Origin: Chitinophaga oryziterrae
Lineage (GTDB): Bacteria > Bacteroidota > Bacteroidia > Chitinophagales > Chitinophagaceae
NCBI RefSeq assembly: GCF_009758125.1
Contig: NZ_WRXO01000005.1
Location: 1 to 64,000 of the forward strand
Direction: 5' to 3'
DNA length: 64,000 bases
A program made the translations under genes and the position numbers. Positions within the stretch are counted from its first letter, which is position 1, and each line of letters opens with the position of its first letter. Shown here one piece after another: positions 41,949-51,221 of the stretch. The notes beneath the pieces are model-generated. The model worked only from the letters and a program-made list of their open reading frames with translations, did not search any database and was not told where the DNA came from.

Positions 41949-42872
41949 ATGAAAACATCTGCACATACCATACCCACTTACCAATTAGACCCTTCCCATA
42001 AGGAACATCACCGGGATACCAGTATCAATATTTCCTTCGGATATCATCAACTTCCATCACATCTACATATCCCTGGTTTTGAAATATACTCCACAGAGGG
42101 AATGAAAAGTAGTTATGGTCCTGCTAAATCTAACTTCTACAGAGTAGGTATTATGTTGCAGGGATCATTGGACATGCAGATTGGTTTAGAACAATTTCAT
42201 GTAAAACCAGGAAGTCTTAACTTTTCCATACCCGGGCAGGTACATTCAAAATGGAATATTAGTCCTGATACCTTTGGGTACTATATACTTTTTGATGACT
42301 CCTTCTTAGAAACATTAATTCCTCCCGGGCAAATAAGTCAGGAGTTTCCATTTTATAGTTATACAGGTACACAACTTTTATGCTGCAACACTGCAGAAAT
42401 AGAAGAATTGACCGCTATCTTCCTACAAATAAATAAGGAAGTACAACAGGAAAAGTCTGGAAGAATTACTGCAGTGAGAATGTATTTATATCTTCTCTTA
42501 CTAACAGCCAAACGTAGTTATGAAAAACAAGGATTAGAAAAGGCAGGCGTTGACGCCGGCACAAACCTGGTAACCTCCTTTCATAAGCTAGTCAGCCAGC
42601 ACTTTTTAGAACTCAGGCAAGTAGCTGATTATGCCAGTCTCCTTCACGTAACACCTAATCATCTAAACAGAATTATAAAAAACAAAACAGGAAAAACTGC
42701 TTCGGAGGCTATTGATGAAATGTTAGTGCAGGAAGCAAAAGTTTTATTGAGGAACACTACCCTCTCCGCAGCAGAAATTGCATATCAACTTGACTTTAGT
42801 GAACCCGCTGCCTTTAGTCATTTCTTTAAAAAACTTACAGATCAAACACCTCTATCTTACCGGAACCAATAG
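41949..42872 (+). CDS. AraC-family transcription regulator
   Basis: 307 residues. Cupin-type N-terminus (INISFGYHQLPSHLHIPGFE; GIMLQGSLDMQIGLEQFHV KPGSLNFSIPGQVHSK). Two C-terminal HTH units: LELRQVADYASLLHVTPNHL with NRIIKNKTGKTASEAID, then TTLSAAEIAYQLDFSEPAAF with SHFFKKLTDQTPLSYR. It probably controls the SDR gene 89 bp downstream, where an inverted repeat abuts the start codon. Confidence 0.9.
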   Translation: MKTSAHTIPTYQLDPSHKEHHRDTSINISFGYHQLPSHLHIPGFEIYSTEGMKSSYGPAKSNFYRVGIMLQGSLDMQIGLEQFHVKPGSLNFSIPGQVHSKWNISPDTFGYYILFDDSFLETLIPPGQISQEFPFYSYTGTQLLCCNTAEIEELTAIFLQINKEVQQEKSGRITAVRMYLYLLLLTAKRSYEKQGLEKAGVDAGTNLVTSFHKLVSQHFLELRQVADYASLLHVTPNHLNRIIKNKTGKTASEAIDEMLVQEAKVLLRNTTLSAAEIAYQLDFSEPAAFSHFFKKLTDQTPLSYRNQ

Positions 42873-42941
42873 TTTCTGCATAATGCAATCAATACATTGC
42901 ATAGCTCAAACAATTTATAGCCCACCAATCTTTGCAACTTT

Positions 42942-42961
42942 GATCTGTTAAAAAACAGATC
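42942..42961. promoter_or_regulatory. Inverted repeat directly before the SDR start codon
   Basis: GATCTGTT (42942-42949) and AACAGATC (42954-42961), 4-nt loop, ending immediately before ATG 42962. Either an operator or a hairpin covering the start; a usual ribosome site is not visible. Confidence 0.5.
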
Positions 42962-43672
42962 ATGAATTTGCAAAATCAGAAAGTAGTTATTGCCGGTGGT
43001 TCATCCGGAATAGGACTGGCAACTGCCCAATTGCTCTCTTCACAAAATGCCCTGGTTACAATTACCGGTCGGGATACCAGCAAACTTGAAAAAGTAAAGA
43101 CCGAATTCCCAAACATCAACACCGTTTTACTTGATAGTGGAAATAGCCAGGCACTTCAGGAATTCTTCTCAACAAATGGTAAGTTTCATCATCTCGTAAT
43201 TACAGTTAGTGGTGCAAAAGGTGGTGGTATGTTTTCCTCTCTCTCATTAGCTGATTTAAGAGAAGGATTTGAAGCTAAGTTCTGGCCACATGTTCAGACC
43301 ATGCAGGCAGCTCTACCCTATCTTGAAAAAGGAGGAAGTATCACCATCATCACAGCTGCTTCAACTGATGCACGTTTACCAGGTACTTCCGGACTTGCAG
43401 CAATTAACGGCGCATTGGAAATGATGATCCCTATTCTTGCAAAGGAATTACAACCACTTCGTGTAAATGCAGTTTCTCCCGGAGTAATAGATACGAGCTG
43501 GTGGAACTTTTTAAATGAGCAGGATAAGAAAGCAACCTTTGAACAATTCTCTAAACAAGTTTGTGTAGGCAGGGTTGGTCAGCCGGAAGAAGTCGCTTCT
43601 GCCATTTTGAGTGTCATTTCAAATGGGTATATCAATGGATCAATTCTCTCCTGTAATGGCGGACTTGGATAA
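42962..43672 (+). CDS. Short-chain dehydrogenase/reductase
   Basis: 236 residues. NAD(P)-binding VVIAGGSSGIGLATAQLLSS (T-G-x3-G-x-G type) at the N-terminus, LVITVSGAKGGGMFSSLS in place of N-A-G, then SITIITAASTDARLPGTSGL and AAINGALEMM. The usual catalytic Y-x3-K is not obvious after the Ser region (LAAINGALE takes its place), so the reductase activity may be altered. RVNAVSPGVIDTSWWN and SNGYINGSILSCNGG close the fold. Likely regulated by the AraC protein upstream. Confidence 0.85.
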   Translation: MNLQNQKVVIAGGSSGIGLATAQLLSSQNALVTITGRDTSKLEKVKTEFPNINTVLLDSGNSQALQEFFSTNGKFHHLVITVSGAKGGGMFSSLSLADLREGFEAKFWPHVQTMQAALPYLEKGGSITIITAASTDARLPGTSGLAAINGALEMMIPILAKELQPLRVNAVSPGVIDTSWWNFLNEQDKKATFEQFSKQVCVGRVGQPEEVASAILSVISNGYINGSILSCNGGLG

Positions 43673-43968
43673 GGTCATTTGTGCACTCTATGTGGATAAC
43701 TGTCTAATAACCTCAAATCAGGGAAGGCGCTGAGAATTAGTTATTCCGTAGTATTCCCCGGATATTTTATTTTATCTCATCTATAAAGCCTTCTTTTTTG
43801 AAGGCTCCGAGAATCAAATTACCGGTAGATTGGTAAGGATACCTATCATTTATTTCATCTATAAAGCCTTCCTGAGCATAAAAAAACACCCTGTTATACA
43901 AATAACAGGGTGTTTATGTTATATTAAATAAAATAATAACTATATACTATTATAAATCAATTAATTAA
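43673..43968. repeat. Intergenic region with a short direct repeat and a terminator
   Basis: TCATCTATAAAGCCTTC occurs at 43777-43793 and 43855-43871, 78 bp apart; after the first copy GAAGGCT gives a hairpin. One perfect DnaA box (TGTGGATAA) lies at 43691-43699. A GGGAAGGCGCTG at 43721 resembles the start of the repeat in the mobile element, but does not continue. Confidence 0.6.
43881..43916. terminator. Bidirectional terminator
   Basis: AACACCCTGTTAT and ATAACAGGGTGTT form a perfect 13-bp stem with a 4-nt loop, A-run left and T-rich right. It serves nadA leftward and the SDR gene rightward. Confidence 0.9.
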
Positions 43969-44976
43969 CTACAATCCGTAGCGAGCACTTATCTCCAGCA
44001 TTCTTTCAATAGGCTTCTTAGCAGCTATGCGCAGTGTTTCGTTCATTGTGATCTCAGGTTCCTCATATTCCATGCACAGATACAGCTTTTCCAATGTGTT
44101 CAGTTTCATATGCGGACAGTCGTTACATGCACAGGCATTGTTCGGTGGCGCTGGTATGAAAGTCTTACCAGGGTTCTCTTTTTGCATCTGATGCAGGATA
44201 CCTGTTTCGGTTACCACGATGTATTCCTGTGCATCATCCTTCAGGGTATATTTGAGCAGGCCCGTAGTGGAGCCAATGTAATCAGCAATGGCAAGTACAG
44301 CTGCTTCACATTCCGGATGCGCTATCACCTTGGCTTTCGGATGTCTGATCTTCAGTTTTGTGATCTTTTCCAGGGAGAAAATCTCATGCACCATGCAGGC
44401 TCCATTCCAGAGTAACATGTCTCTTCCCGTTTTACGGGCCAAATAAGCCCCTAAATTCCTGTCGGGGGCAAAAATGATCGGTTGGTCCTTGGGGACGCTT
44501 TCGATGATCTTTTCGGCATTAGAAGACGTGCAAATGATATCGCTGAGAGCTTTGACACCTGCAGAACAGTTTATGTAGGAAATCACGAGATGATCAGGAT
44601 GTTTCTCTTTGAAGCGTCTGAATAACTCAGGAGGAGCGCTGTCAGCAAGGGAACAACCCGCTTTCAGGTCTGGTAAAAGTACCTTTTTCTGTGGACTCAG
44701 GATCTTTGCTGTTTCCGCCATGAAGTGCACTCCGGCGAAAACGATAATATCAGCATCGGTCTTGGCAGCCTGTTGACTCAGGCCCAGGCTGTCACCGATG
44801 TAATCTGCCACGTCCTGGATATCCGGTTCCTGGTAGTAGTGTGCAAGGACAATTGCGTTTTTCTCTTTTTTCAATCTTTCTATTTCCGCAAAAAGATCCA
44901 GGCGCACATCAATGGGCAAATCCAGGAAACCTTTTCGTTGCAATTCATTTTTTGCAATGTTCAGCTCCTTCATCAT
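43969..44976 (-). CDS. nadA: Quinolinate synthase NadA
   Basis: 335 residues. It condenses iminoaspartate with dihydroxyacetone phosphate to quinolinate, an early step of NAD synthesis, using a [4Fe-4S] cluster. Seen: NAIVLAHYYQEPDIQDVADY, IGDSLGLSQQAAKTDADIIV, FAGVHFMAETAKILSP, LPDLKAGCSLAD (first cluster Cys), YINCSAGVKALSDIICTSSN (second) and NNACACNDCPHMKLNTLEKL (third). All three Cys are present. Leftward and bordering the origin candidate on its left side. Confidence 0.95.
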   Translation of the reverse strand: MMKELNIAKNELQRKGFLDLPIDVRLDLFAEIERLKKEKNAIVLAHYYQEPDIQDVADYIGDSLGLSQQAAKTDADIIVFAGVHFMAETAKILSPQKKVLLPDLKAGCSLADSAPPELFRRFKEKHPDHLVISYINCSAGVKALSDIICTSSNAEKIIESVPKDQPIIFAPDRNLGAYLARKTGRDMLLWNGACMVHEIFSLEKITKLKIRHPKAKVIAHPECEAAVLAIADYIGSTTGLLKYTLKDDAQEYIVVTETGILHQMQKENPGKTFIPAPPNNACACNDCPHMKLNTLEKLYLCMEYEEPEITMNETLRIAAKKPIERMLEISARYGL

Positions 44977-45738
44977 AATTATATATCTAGTTTATTATTT
45001 AAATAAAGAAAGAACCCACTACTATTAGGGGTGTGAATATGTGAAAAGTTAATTTTTGCTTCTGATACAAATGTAGTTGTTATTCTTTTCGTATCAGCTA
45101 TCCACACGAAATTAACAATGCAGATGAGCCATAGTATTGAATTTACCTACTTTCATCCACACCCGTGGATATCCTTGTTCGTGTATATTTTTATAGTGCC
45201 AGGTGTATTAAGAAAGTGTTAACAGAGACTAATAACAATTCACAAAAAGGCACTTTTATACCTCAAACTACCCCGCCTGGAAATAACAAAATTAGTTTTA
45301 CGGTCCTGAACTCATGGTTTTTCCCACTATGTTGGACCTTTTTCCCTGAGTTTTTAACAACCCATGTGGATAAAGAGAATTAAAAATTTTAAAGATGGTG
45401 ATTTTGCTTTTTTAGTTTTACATTCACTTTTATACACATTTTTATGTGGATGAAGATACCGGCATCTGAAAAATGTGAATAATGAAACCTATACTTTTCC
45501 GATATGTCAAATCATCAAATTAATGCCTGTGGCTGTCTTAATTATGTTCCATGTTATGCACAACCTGGGAGAAAAATCGTAACAAATGTGGATAACCTGT
45601 GAATGAACCCTTAATTACACTTCTTGTATTTTACTTGAAACCCTTTACTGTATTGGGTTTGAGCTAAAAAAAACTGTTTTGTAGTTACAGTAATTTTATT
45701 CTATTTTTGCTTTCCTTAAAAATTAGACTATATAATAT
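44977..45738. other. Candidate chromosomal replication origin (oriC)
   Basis: A 762-bp gene-free AT-rich region. Perfect TTATNCACA DnaA boxes: 45365-45373 (-), 45430-45438 (+), 45474-45482 (-), 45554-45562 (+), 45587-45595 (-). One-mismatch boxes: 45032-45040 (-), 45040-45048 (-), 45098-45106 (+), 45153-45161 (+), 45445-45453 (-), 45598-45606 (-). A-T tracts at 45376-45426 and 45640-45738 could be the unwinding element. Flanking genes diverge from it. Two parS sites lie 4 kb away and mnmG is nearby. Known: oriC regions show clustered DnaA boxes. Inferred: this is the origin. Confidence 0.75.
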
Positions 45739-47862
45739 ATGTCAGTTATTCAGAAGATCCGGGATAAGTATGCTGTGGTAATCGTCGTAGTGATTTGCCT
45801 GGCTATTGTTAGTTTCCTGTTGCAGGATGCCTTTTTTGGCAAGAGTTCTATGATGCGCCGTTCTACCAGTGTTGGTAAAGTAAACGGAGAAGAACTGGAT
45901 ATCAGTGAGTATCAACAACGCATCGAAGAAGCTGTAAACAGGTATCGCCAGCAGGCTCCTAACGGAAACGTTAATGAACAGACCCGTCAGTATGCACGTG
46001 AGCAGGTATGGAATGATTTCTTAAATGAGCAGATTATGAATGCTCAGTATGACAAACTGGGAATTCAGGTAACTGAAGCTGAGGTTGTTGACCAGTTTAA
46101 TGGTAAAAATCCAAACCCGGTTGTTGTTCAGCAATTCACTGATCCTAAGACCGGTCAGTTCGATCGCGCACAAATGCAGCAGGCTTTACAGAGCATCGGT
46201 CAGGACCAGACAGGAAGAATGCGTACTGCATTACAGCAACTGGAACAATATATTCTGAAATCAAGACTGCAGGAAAAATATACTTCCCTTATCAAGCAGG
46301 CTGTTTATTATCCAAAATGGCTGGCTGAACAGCAGACCAAGGATAATGCACAATTTGCTTCCTTATCATATGTATCTGTTCCTTATGCTTCTATAGCTGA
46401 CTCCACTATTAAAGTGGGCGACGATGAATTGCAGAAATATATTGATAATCATAAGGCGCTTTTCAAAACTCAGGAAGCCCGTAAAGTAGAATACATTTCT
46501 TTCGACGCATTACCTTCTTCCGCAGATACTGCAGTTGCACTGAAATCACTTTTCGAAGCTAAAGCTGAACTGGATACTACCAGCGCTGCCGATATTGAAA
46601 ACTTTATCAAGCGTAATTCAGACATCGCTTACTTTGACGGTTACGTTTCAAAGAAAGCACTGATGGTGCCGCAGAAAGATACTATTGCAAATTTACCGGT
46701 AGGAACCGTGTTCGGTCCTTATTATGATAACAACCTGATCGTATTTGCGAAAATGATTGATCGCAAAACAATGCCGGACAGTGTGAAAGTGCGTCATATA
46801 TTAATAGCCACTAAAAATCAGCAAGGCGCCGGCTTACCGGATTCAATTGCCAAGAACCGTATAGACAGTATCGAAAGAGCTGTAAAAGGCGGTGCTGATT
46901 TCAAAGCACTGGTTGAACAATATTCTGATGATCCAGGTAGTAAAGCTACCGGTGGAGAATATGACATCACTCCTGCTACTCCATTTGTAAAAGAATTCAA
47001 AGATTTCGCAATGGAAAGCCCTAAAGGTAAAATCGGTGTTGTTAAAACACAGTTCGGTTATCACCTGATTGAAATTCTGGATCAGAAAAATATCGGTCCT
47101 GCTATTAAAGTGGCTTACCTCGGTAAACCGGTTGACGCCAGCAAGGAAACAGACAGCAGAGCTTATGCGGCTGCCAACGAATTCGCTTCTCAGAATCACG
47201 ATCAGAAAGCATTCGAAAAAACTATCCAGGAAAAAGGCCTTAACAAACGTATCGCAGATAACCTGCGTCCGATGGATTTCGTAATTCCTGGTGTTGGTCA
47301 GGCTCGTGAACTGGTACGTTGGGCATATGATGCTAAACAAGGGGATGTTAGTAACGTATTTACTTTTGAAGATAAATATGTAGTAGCCGTACTGAATGGT
47401 ATCCGCAAAGAAGGTACTGCTTCAATTGATGAAGTAAGACCTCAGGTAGAAGCTGAAGTAAGAAAAGCTAAAAAAGCAGACCAGATTATAGAAAAACTGA
47501 AATCACCTGCTTCCCTGGAAGCTGCCGCGAAAGCAGTTAGCCAGCCGGAAATGAAAGCAGATGGTATCAACTTTGGTACTCCTTTCATCGCATCTATGGG
47601 TTTTGAACCTCGTGTAGTAGGTGCTGCTTTCAACAAAGCATGGGGCCCTGCTAAAGTATCTGCTCCTATCGAAGGTAATGGTGGTGTATATATTATAAGA
47701 GTAGATGCTTACCAGCCAAATACACAGCCTCAGGATCCGGCAGGTACTGCCAGGGCGTATGAGCAAGGTATCAAATCTATGCTTGATGGTCAGAGCGGTC
47801 AGTTGTTTGAAGTGCTGAAGAAACTGAATAAAGTAGAAGACAACAGGGCTAAGTTCTTTTAA
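45739..47862 (+). CDS. Periplasmic peptidyl-prolyl isomerase (PpiD/SurA-like)
   Basis: 707 residues. One N-terminal membrane anchor (YAVVIVVVICLAIVSFLLQD). A SurA/trigger-factor-like N-terminal domain follows (VGKVNGEELDISEYQQRIEE; VWNDFLNEQIMNAQYDKLGI). The parvulin domain lies at about 345-450: VKVRHILIATKNQQGAG, ADFKALVEQYSDDPGSKATG GEY and VVKTQFGYHLIEILDQK. A second, degenerate parvulin-like region is at about 560-690. It assists folding of exported proteins from the outer face of the inner membrane. It is transcribed rightward out of the candidate origin. Confidence 0.9.
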   Translation: MSVIQKIRDKYAVVIVVVICLAIVSFLLQDAFFGKSSMMRRSTSVGKVNGEELDISEYQQRIEEAVNRYRQQAPNGNVNEQTRQYAREQVWNDFLNEQIMNAQYDKLGIQVTEAEVVDQFNGKNPNPVVVQQFTDPKTGQFDRAQMQQALQSIGQDQTGRMRTALQQLEQYILKSRLQEKYTSLIKQAVYYPKWLAEQQTKDNAQFASLSYVSVPYASIADSTIKVGDDELQKYIDNHKALFKTQEARKVEYISFDALPSSADTAVALKSLFEAKAELDTTSAADIENFIKRNSDIAYFDGYVSKKALMVPQKDTIANLPVGTVFGPYYDNNLIVFAKMIDRKTMPDSVKVRHILIATKNQQGAGLPDSIAKNRIDSIERAVKGGADFKALVEQYSDDPGSKATGGEYDITPATPFVKEFKDFAMESPKGKIGVVKTQFGYHLIEILDQKNIGPAIKVAYLGKPVDASKETDSRAYAAANEFASQNHDQKAFEKTIQEKGLNKRIADNLRPMDFVIPGVGQARELVRWAYDAKQGDVSNVFTFEDKYVVAVLNGIRKEGTASIDEVRPQVEAEVRKAKKADQIIEKLKSPASLEAAAKAVSQPEMKADGINFGTPFIASMGFEPRVVGAAFNKAWGPAKVSAPIEGNGGVYIIRVDAYQPNTQPQDPAGTARAYEQGIKSMLDGQSGQLFEVLKKLNKVEDNRAKFF

Positions 47863-47887
47863 GGAAATTATATAACTGATTATATGC

Positions 47888-47914
47888 AAAAGCCTCCCGA
47901 CAGGGAGGCTTTTT
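47888..47914 (+). terminator. Rho-independent terminator
   Basis: AAAAGCCTCCC and GGGAGGCTTTT around GACA, then T. Ends the isomerase gene. Confidence 0.9.
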
Positions 47915-47965
47915 GTATTTGTACACTACCCATACATTTTTAGTAATTTTGTATAAACGTGGATT

Positions 47966-48469
47966 ATGGAAGAGATTGTTAATAAAGTAGCGCAGAGCGG
48001 TCTTATTACATTGGACCTGGAAGATTACTATCCGCAGGAAGAGATTGTTGAGTTTGATATGAAGGAACATCTGTTCATGGAGATGATATTGAAAGAGAAA
48101 GACTTCCGTGCAAAATTACAGTCGTGGGACTGGGAACAATACCGTAATAAAATTGTAGCCATCACCTGTTCAGCAGATGCAGTAATACCCTTCTGGGGAT
48201 ATATGTTAGTAATGACTTACCTGGAACCAGTAGCCACTTTTGCCGGTTTTGGAACCAAAGCAGCGTTACACCATACGCAGTTTATGAAAAAACTGGGTGA
48301 GATTGATGTAAATGAATATGCTGATCAACGGATCGTGATTAAAGGTTGTGGGGATAAAGGTGCAGGAGAAGCAGCCTATGTAGAGATTACCCGCCTGCTT
48401 CGCCCGGTGGCAAAAAGCATTATGTACGGGGAACCTTGTTCAACAGTACCTATCTACAAGAAAAAGTAA
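47966..48469 (+). CDS. DUF2480 family protein
   Basis: 167 residues. The text EEIVNKVAQSGLITLDLEDY, LFMEMILKEKDFRAKLQSWD, WEQYRNKIVAITCSADAVIP FWGYML and KGCGDKGAGEAAYVEITRLL is the DUF2480 family, restricted to Bacteroidota. Conserved Cys in TCSAD, KGCGDK and GEPCSTVP suggest a metal or redox site. It is often near iron-sulfur (suf) genes, though not here. Function not established. Confidence 0.85.
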   Translation: MEEIVNKVAQSGLITLDLEDYYPQEEIVEFDMKEHLFMEMILKEKDFRAKLQSWDWEQYRNKIVAITCSADAVIPFWGYMLVMTYLEPVATFAGFGTKAALHHTQFMKKLGEIDVNEYADQRIVIKGCGDKGAGEAAYVEITRLLRPVAKSIMYGEPCSTVPIYKKK

Positions 48470-48473
48470 AAGG

Positions 48474-49586
48474 CTAGAACCAGCCACGCTTACGGAAAAA
48501 GATGATCATTCCTATCAGCATTACCAGCATAGCTGCCAACACAAAGAAATAGCCATTCTGTGTGTGTATCTCTGGCATATTGTCGAAGTTCATACCATAA
48601 ATACCCACTACAAATGTAAGAGGGGCCATTAGTGTGGTAACAACCGCCAGTACTTTCATAATCTCATTCATCTTGATATTGATCTGGGTATGATATTGTT
48701 CCTGGAGCGTAAGGATCATTTCCCGGTAGTTCTCCGTCAGCTCATTCGCCTGGATAATATGGTCGTAAACGTCTTTGAAATATTTAATAGTACGCTCGTC
48801 CAGCAAATCACTTTCACTTTTGAGGAAACCATTGATCAGTTCCCGTACCGGCGCAATGGCTCGTCTTAACAGCAATAGTTCCCGGCGCAGGAAATTTATC
48901 CGGGCAAGTGTACGGGTATTGGGCTGATGCTGGATCCACTCTTCCATCTGCTCTATACGTTCTCCCAATTTCTCTATCACTGTGAAGTAGCTGTCTACAA
49001 TAATATCCAGCAGGGAATAACAAAGATAATCCGTCCCGGCACTGCGTATGCGGGAATGCCTGATGCGCAGTTTGCCTCGTACATTATCAAATACATCGCG
49101 GGCAGCATCTTCCTGAAAAGAGATCAGGAAATGTTTTCCCAGTACAATGCTTACCTGCTCTTGTTCTATCGTAGAAGTTTCCTCGTTGAAATACACCATG
49201 GGTAATAAACAAAACAGGTAGTCCCCTATTTCATCCATTTTGGCCCGCTGGCCAATACTCATAATATCTTCTTCCAGTAGTGTGTGGATATTATAACGGG
49301 TGGAGATCCTATGCACCATCTCCTTATTGATACCATCTATATTGATCCAGGTAACTTTTGAATTATCAAGATATTGGAATACAGCGGAGTCATCCTGAGT
49401 AGTGATCTCTTCACAAGTATCTGCGTCATAATCAAATACGCTGATTTTTTCGCAGTAAGCGGGTCTGCGGGTAGAAGGACCCGTCACCGGATTATAATTC
49501 ATGATCCGCTGTTTCTTTTTTTCCTTAAAAGGATTTAAGGTTCCCAGCACTCCCTGTATCGGTAAAATAATATTCTGTTTCTGCAT
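48474..49586 (-). CDS. corA: CorA-family magnesium/cobalt channel
   Basis: 370 residues. The large cytosolic domain (WINIDGINKEMVHRISTRYN; LLEEDIMSIGQRAKMDEIGD; YLFCLLPMVYF) leads to the long stalk helix (ELTENYREMILTLQEQYHTQ). The first membrane helix ends in the ion-selecting G-M-N motif (FVVGIYGMNFDNMPEI) and a second helix GYFFVLAAMLVMLIGMIIFF closes the protein with the basic end RKRGWF. It works as a pentamer in the inner membrane. Convergent on the DUF2480 gene, 4 bp away. Confidence 0.94.
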   Translation of the reverse strand: MQKQNIILPIQGVLGTLNPFKEKKKQRIMNYNPVTGPSTRRPAYCEKISVFDYDADTCEEITTQDDSAVFQYLDNSKVTWINIDGINKEMVHRISTRYNIHTLLEEDIMSIGQRAKMDEIGDYLFCLLPMVYFNEETSTIEQEQVSIVLGKHFLISFQEDAARDVFDNVRGKLRIRHSRIRSAGTDYLCYSLLDIIVDSYFTVIEKLGERIEQMEEWIQHQPNTRTLARINFLRRELLLLRRAIAPVRELINGFLKSESDLLDERTIKYFKDVYDHIIQANELTENYREMILTLQEQYHTQINIKMNEIMKVLAVVTTLMAPLTFVVGIYGMNFDNMPEIHTQNGYFFVLAAMLVMLIGMIIFFRKRGWF

Positions 49587-49745
49587 CCTGAGTAGTAATT
49601 CCGCTAAGATAAAAATAACTTAAAATTGCCGTAACAGGGAGTTAACATGTAAAGGTTATTTTAGTAGAACCTGCAACTGTTACCGACATCTCACCATGAT
49701 GAGGATACAGAGCCTTGATATTTACTGACTTATAAAAAGTATACT

Positions 49746-50708
49746 ATGCGACTGTCCGTTATCGTTGTGAGCCTGCTCTTATTGATAATTTGTGCCTACA
49801 GTATTTTTGAATTGAAAAGCAACGATACACTTGCTGTAAACAGCACCCGGCAGTGGTATCATCAGTCTGTGGATAACCTTGATAAAAAAGTGGACCTGCT
49901 TTGTAAGGCGCTGTCGGAACACCAGTCTGCAGAAGCTGTGCAGCATGCTTTTAAAGAAACGAGACTCGCATATAAAAAGATAGAACTGGTAATAGAATTC
50001 TACCATCCTTATACAGCACAGTTTATGAATGGTGCGGGCAAAGAGACACAGAATTTCCAGGCATTGGAAACAACGATATTTCCTGTACTGCAACCAGACA
50101 GGGCTTATACAGAAGTCCGTAAACTGAAATCGGTTATGGGAAGATTGGAAAAAGAGAGTGAAGTGATCCAACCCACTGATGCACAATTATTTGATGCGAT
50201 GAGACTGGAGTTAGTACGCATTATGTCACTTGGATTAAGCGGATTTGATTCACCACAGGCCGGGAATAGTTTACCAGAGGCCATTGCTTCACTGGATGGG
50301 ATTAATGAGATCTGGAAATTTTATGTACCTAAGGTAAGTATCTATAATCCTGCTCTTGTAAAATATATGGATGAGCTAATGCTGGCTTCAAAGGCCCGCT
50401 TACAGACAGAAAAGGATTTTAACAGGGACCAGTTTGTTACAGAATATGTGAATAACCTGGCTATAAATCTGAAGATGGCAAGAGAGGCCTTACGTATCCC
50501 CTATGATAATCAACAATATATATTAGACCCTGCTGCTTCTAATATTTTTGCCCGCAATGCTATCCTCCCTTTATATTCTTCACCTGATACTACTACAGTA
50601 ACGAATGATCCTGTGTATAATGTTAATGGTCAACGTTATACAGCCAGGTATCTGCATTCCCTTTTACGCCAGAACAGCGCCTTGAACAGTTATGTTCGTG
50701 GAAAATAA
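49746..50708 (+). CDS. Imelysin-like domain protein related to cytochrome c peroxidase N-termini
   Basis: 320 residues. A signal or anchor segment (RLSVIVVSLLLLIICAYSIF), then an all-helical domain: VDLLCKALSEHQSAEAVQHA, FKETRLAYKKIELVIEFYHP, RLELVRIMSLGLSGFDSPQA and LNGINEIWKFYVPKVS-like text. The same domain occurs in front of di-haem cytochrome c peroxidases in Bacteroidota; here no CxxCH follows, so it is either a stand-alone relative or the peroxidase half was lost. Acts in the periplasm. A weak hairpin follows at 50720-50745. Confidence 0.6.
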   Translation: MRLSVIVVSLLLLIICAYSIFELKSNDTLAVNSTRQWYHQSVDNLDKKVDLLCKALSEHQSAEAVQHAFKETRLAYKKIELVIEFYHPYTAQFMNGAGKETQNFQALETTIFPVLQPDRAYTEVRKLKSVMGRLEKESEVIQPTDAQLFDAMRLELVRIMSLGLSGFDSPQAGNSLPEAIASLDGINEIWKFYVPKVSIYNPALVKYMDELMLASKARLQTEKDFNRDQFVTEYVNNLAINLKMAREALRIPYDNQQYILDPAASNIFARNAILPLYSSPDTTTVTNDPVYNVNGQRYTARYLHSLLRQNSALNSYVRGK

Positions 50709-51221
50709 AGAAAATAAAACTGCCGATGAAGAGTATCACCGGCAGCGGACTTGGTTATGTAAGATAGGATATGGAAACATATTAATTACCGGACGTTCAA
50801 TTACATTCCTCATTAGGCATAGCCGTTATACGAAACGGGTATATACTCGTAAATAAATTATACGGAAAAAGAACTGGTAAAAAGGGACTTATAGAGATAG
50901 GATAATAGCAACGAGGTCAGTTAGTATTCACATGATAACATTTATCCTGCTTCTTCAAACACGCACATACCAGACAATGCGGAGTATGTGCATTTTTCAT
51001 GGAATATGGTAACTGATTTCGGCGCAAATAACAATACTGTCAGAGAATTTCCAAAAAAAATAGAATAATTACTACAAAAATGTGAGATAAATGAGTAATA
51101 AGGGAAGCAACGGGTAAAGGCCCGTACAGTCGCATTTCCCTTGTATTGCTTTGTGGTAGGGGATTTAAGGCTTTTTACCAATGGTAATCGTTTTTCTTGT
51201 CAGATACCTATAAAAACGAGG
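50709..51221. other. Intergenic region
   Basis: About 510 bp with no gene that I can support. A hairpin CTGCCG/CGGCAG at 50720-50745 lacks a T run. The inverted CGTTATACGAAACGGGTATATACTCG near 50823 is too loose to call. An A8-TAG run lies near 51052. Confidence 0.4.

Noticed and set aside
43721..43762. Third copy of the GC-rich mobile-element repeat
   Set aside because: Only the first 12 bases and a late ATTCCCC match; the middle and the TTTCAAACAATGG end are missing.
45165..45383. 72-codon frame inside the origin candidate
   Set aside because: Overlaps the DnaA boxes, low-quality composition, no ribosome site.
50942..51181. 79-codon leftward frame in the gap before rlpA
   Set aside because: Random-like composition (Phe, Cys and Ser rich), no start context.
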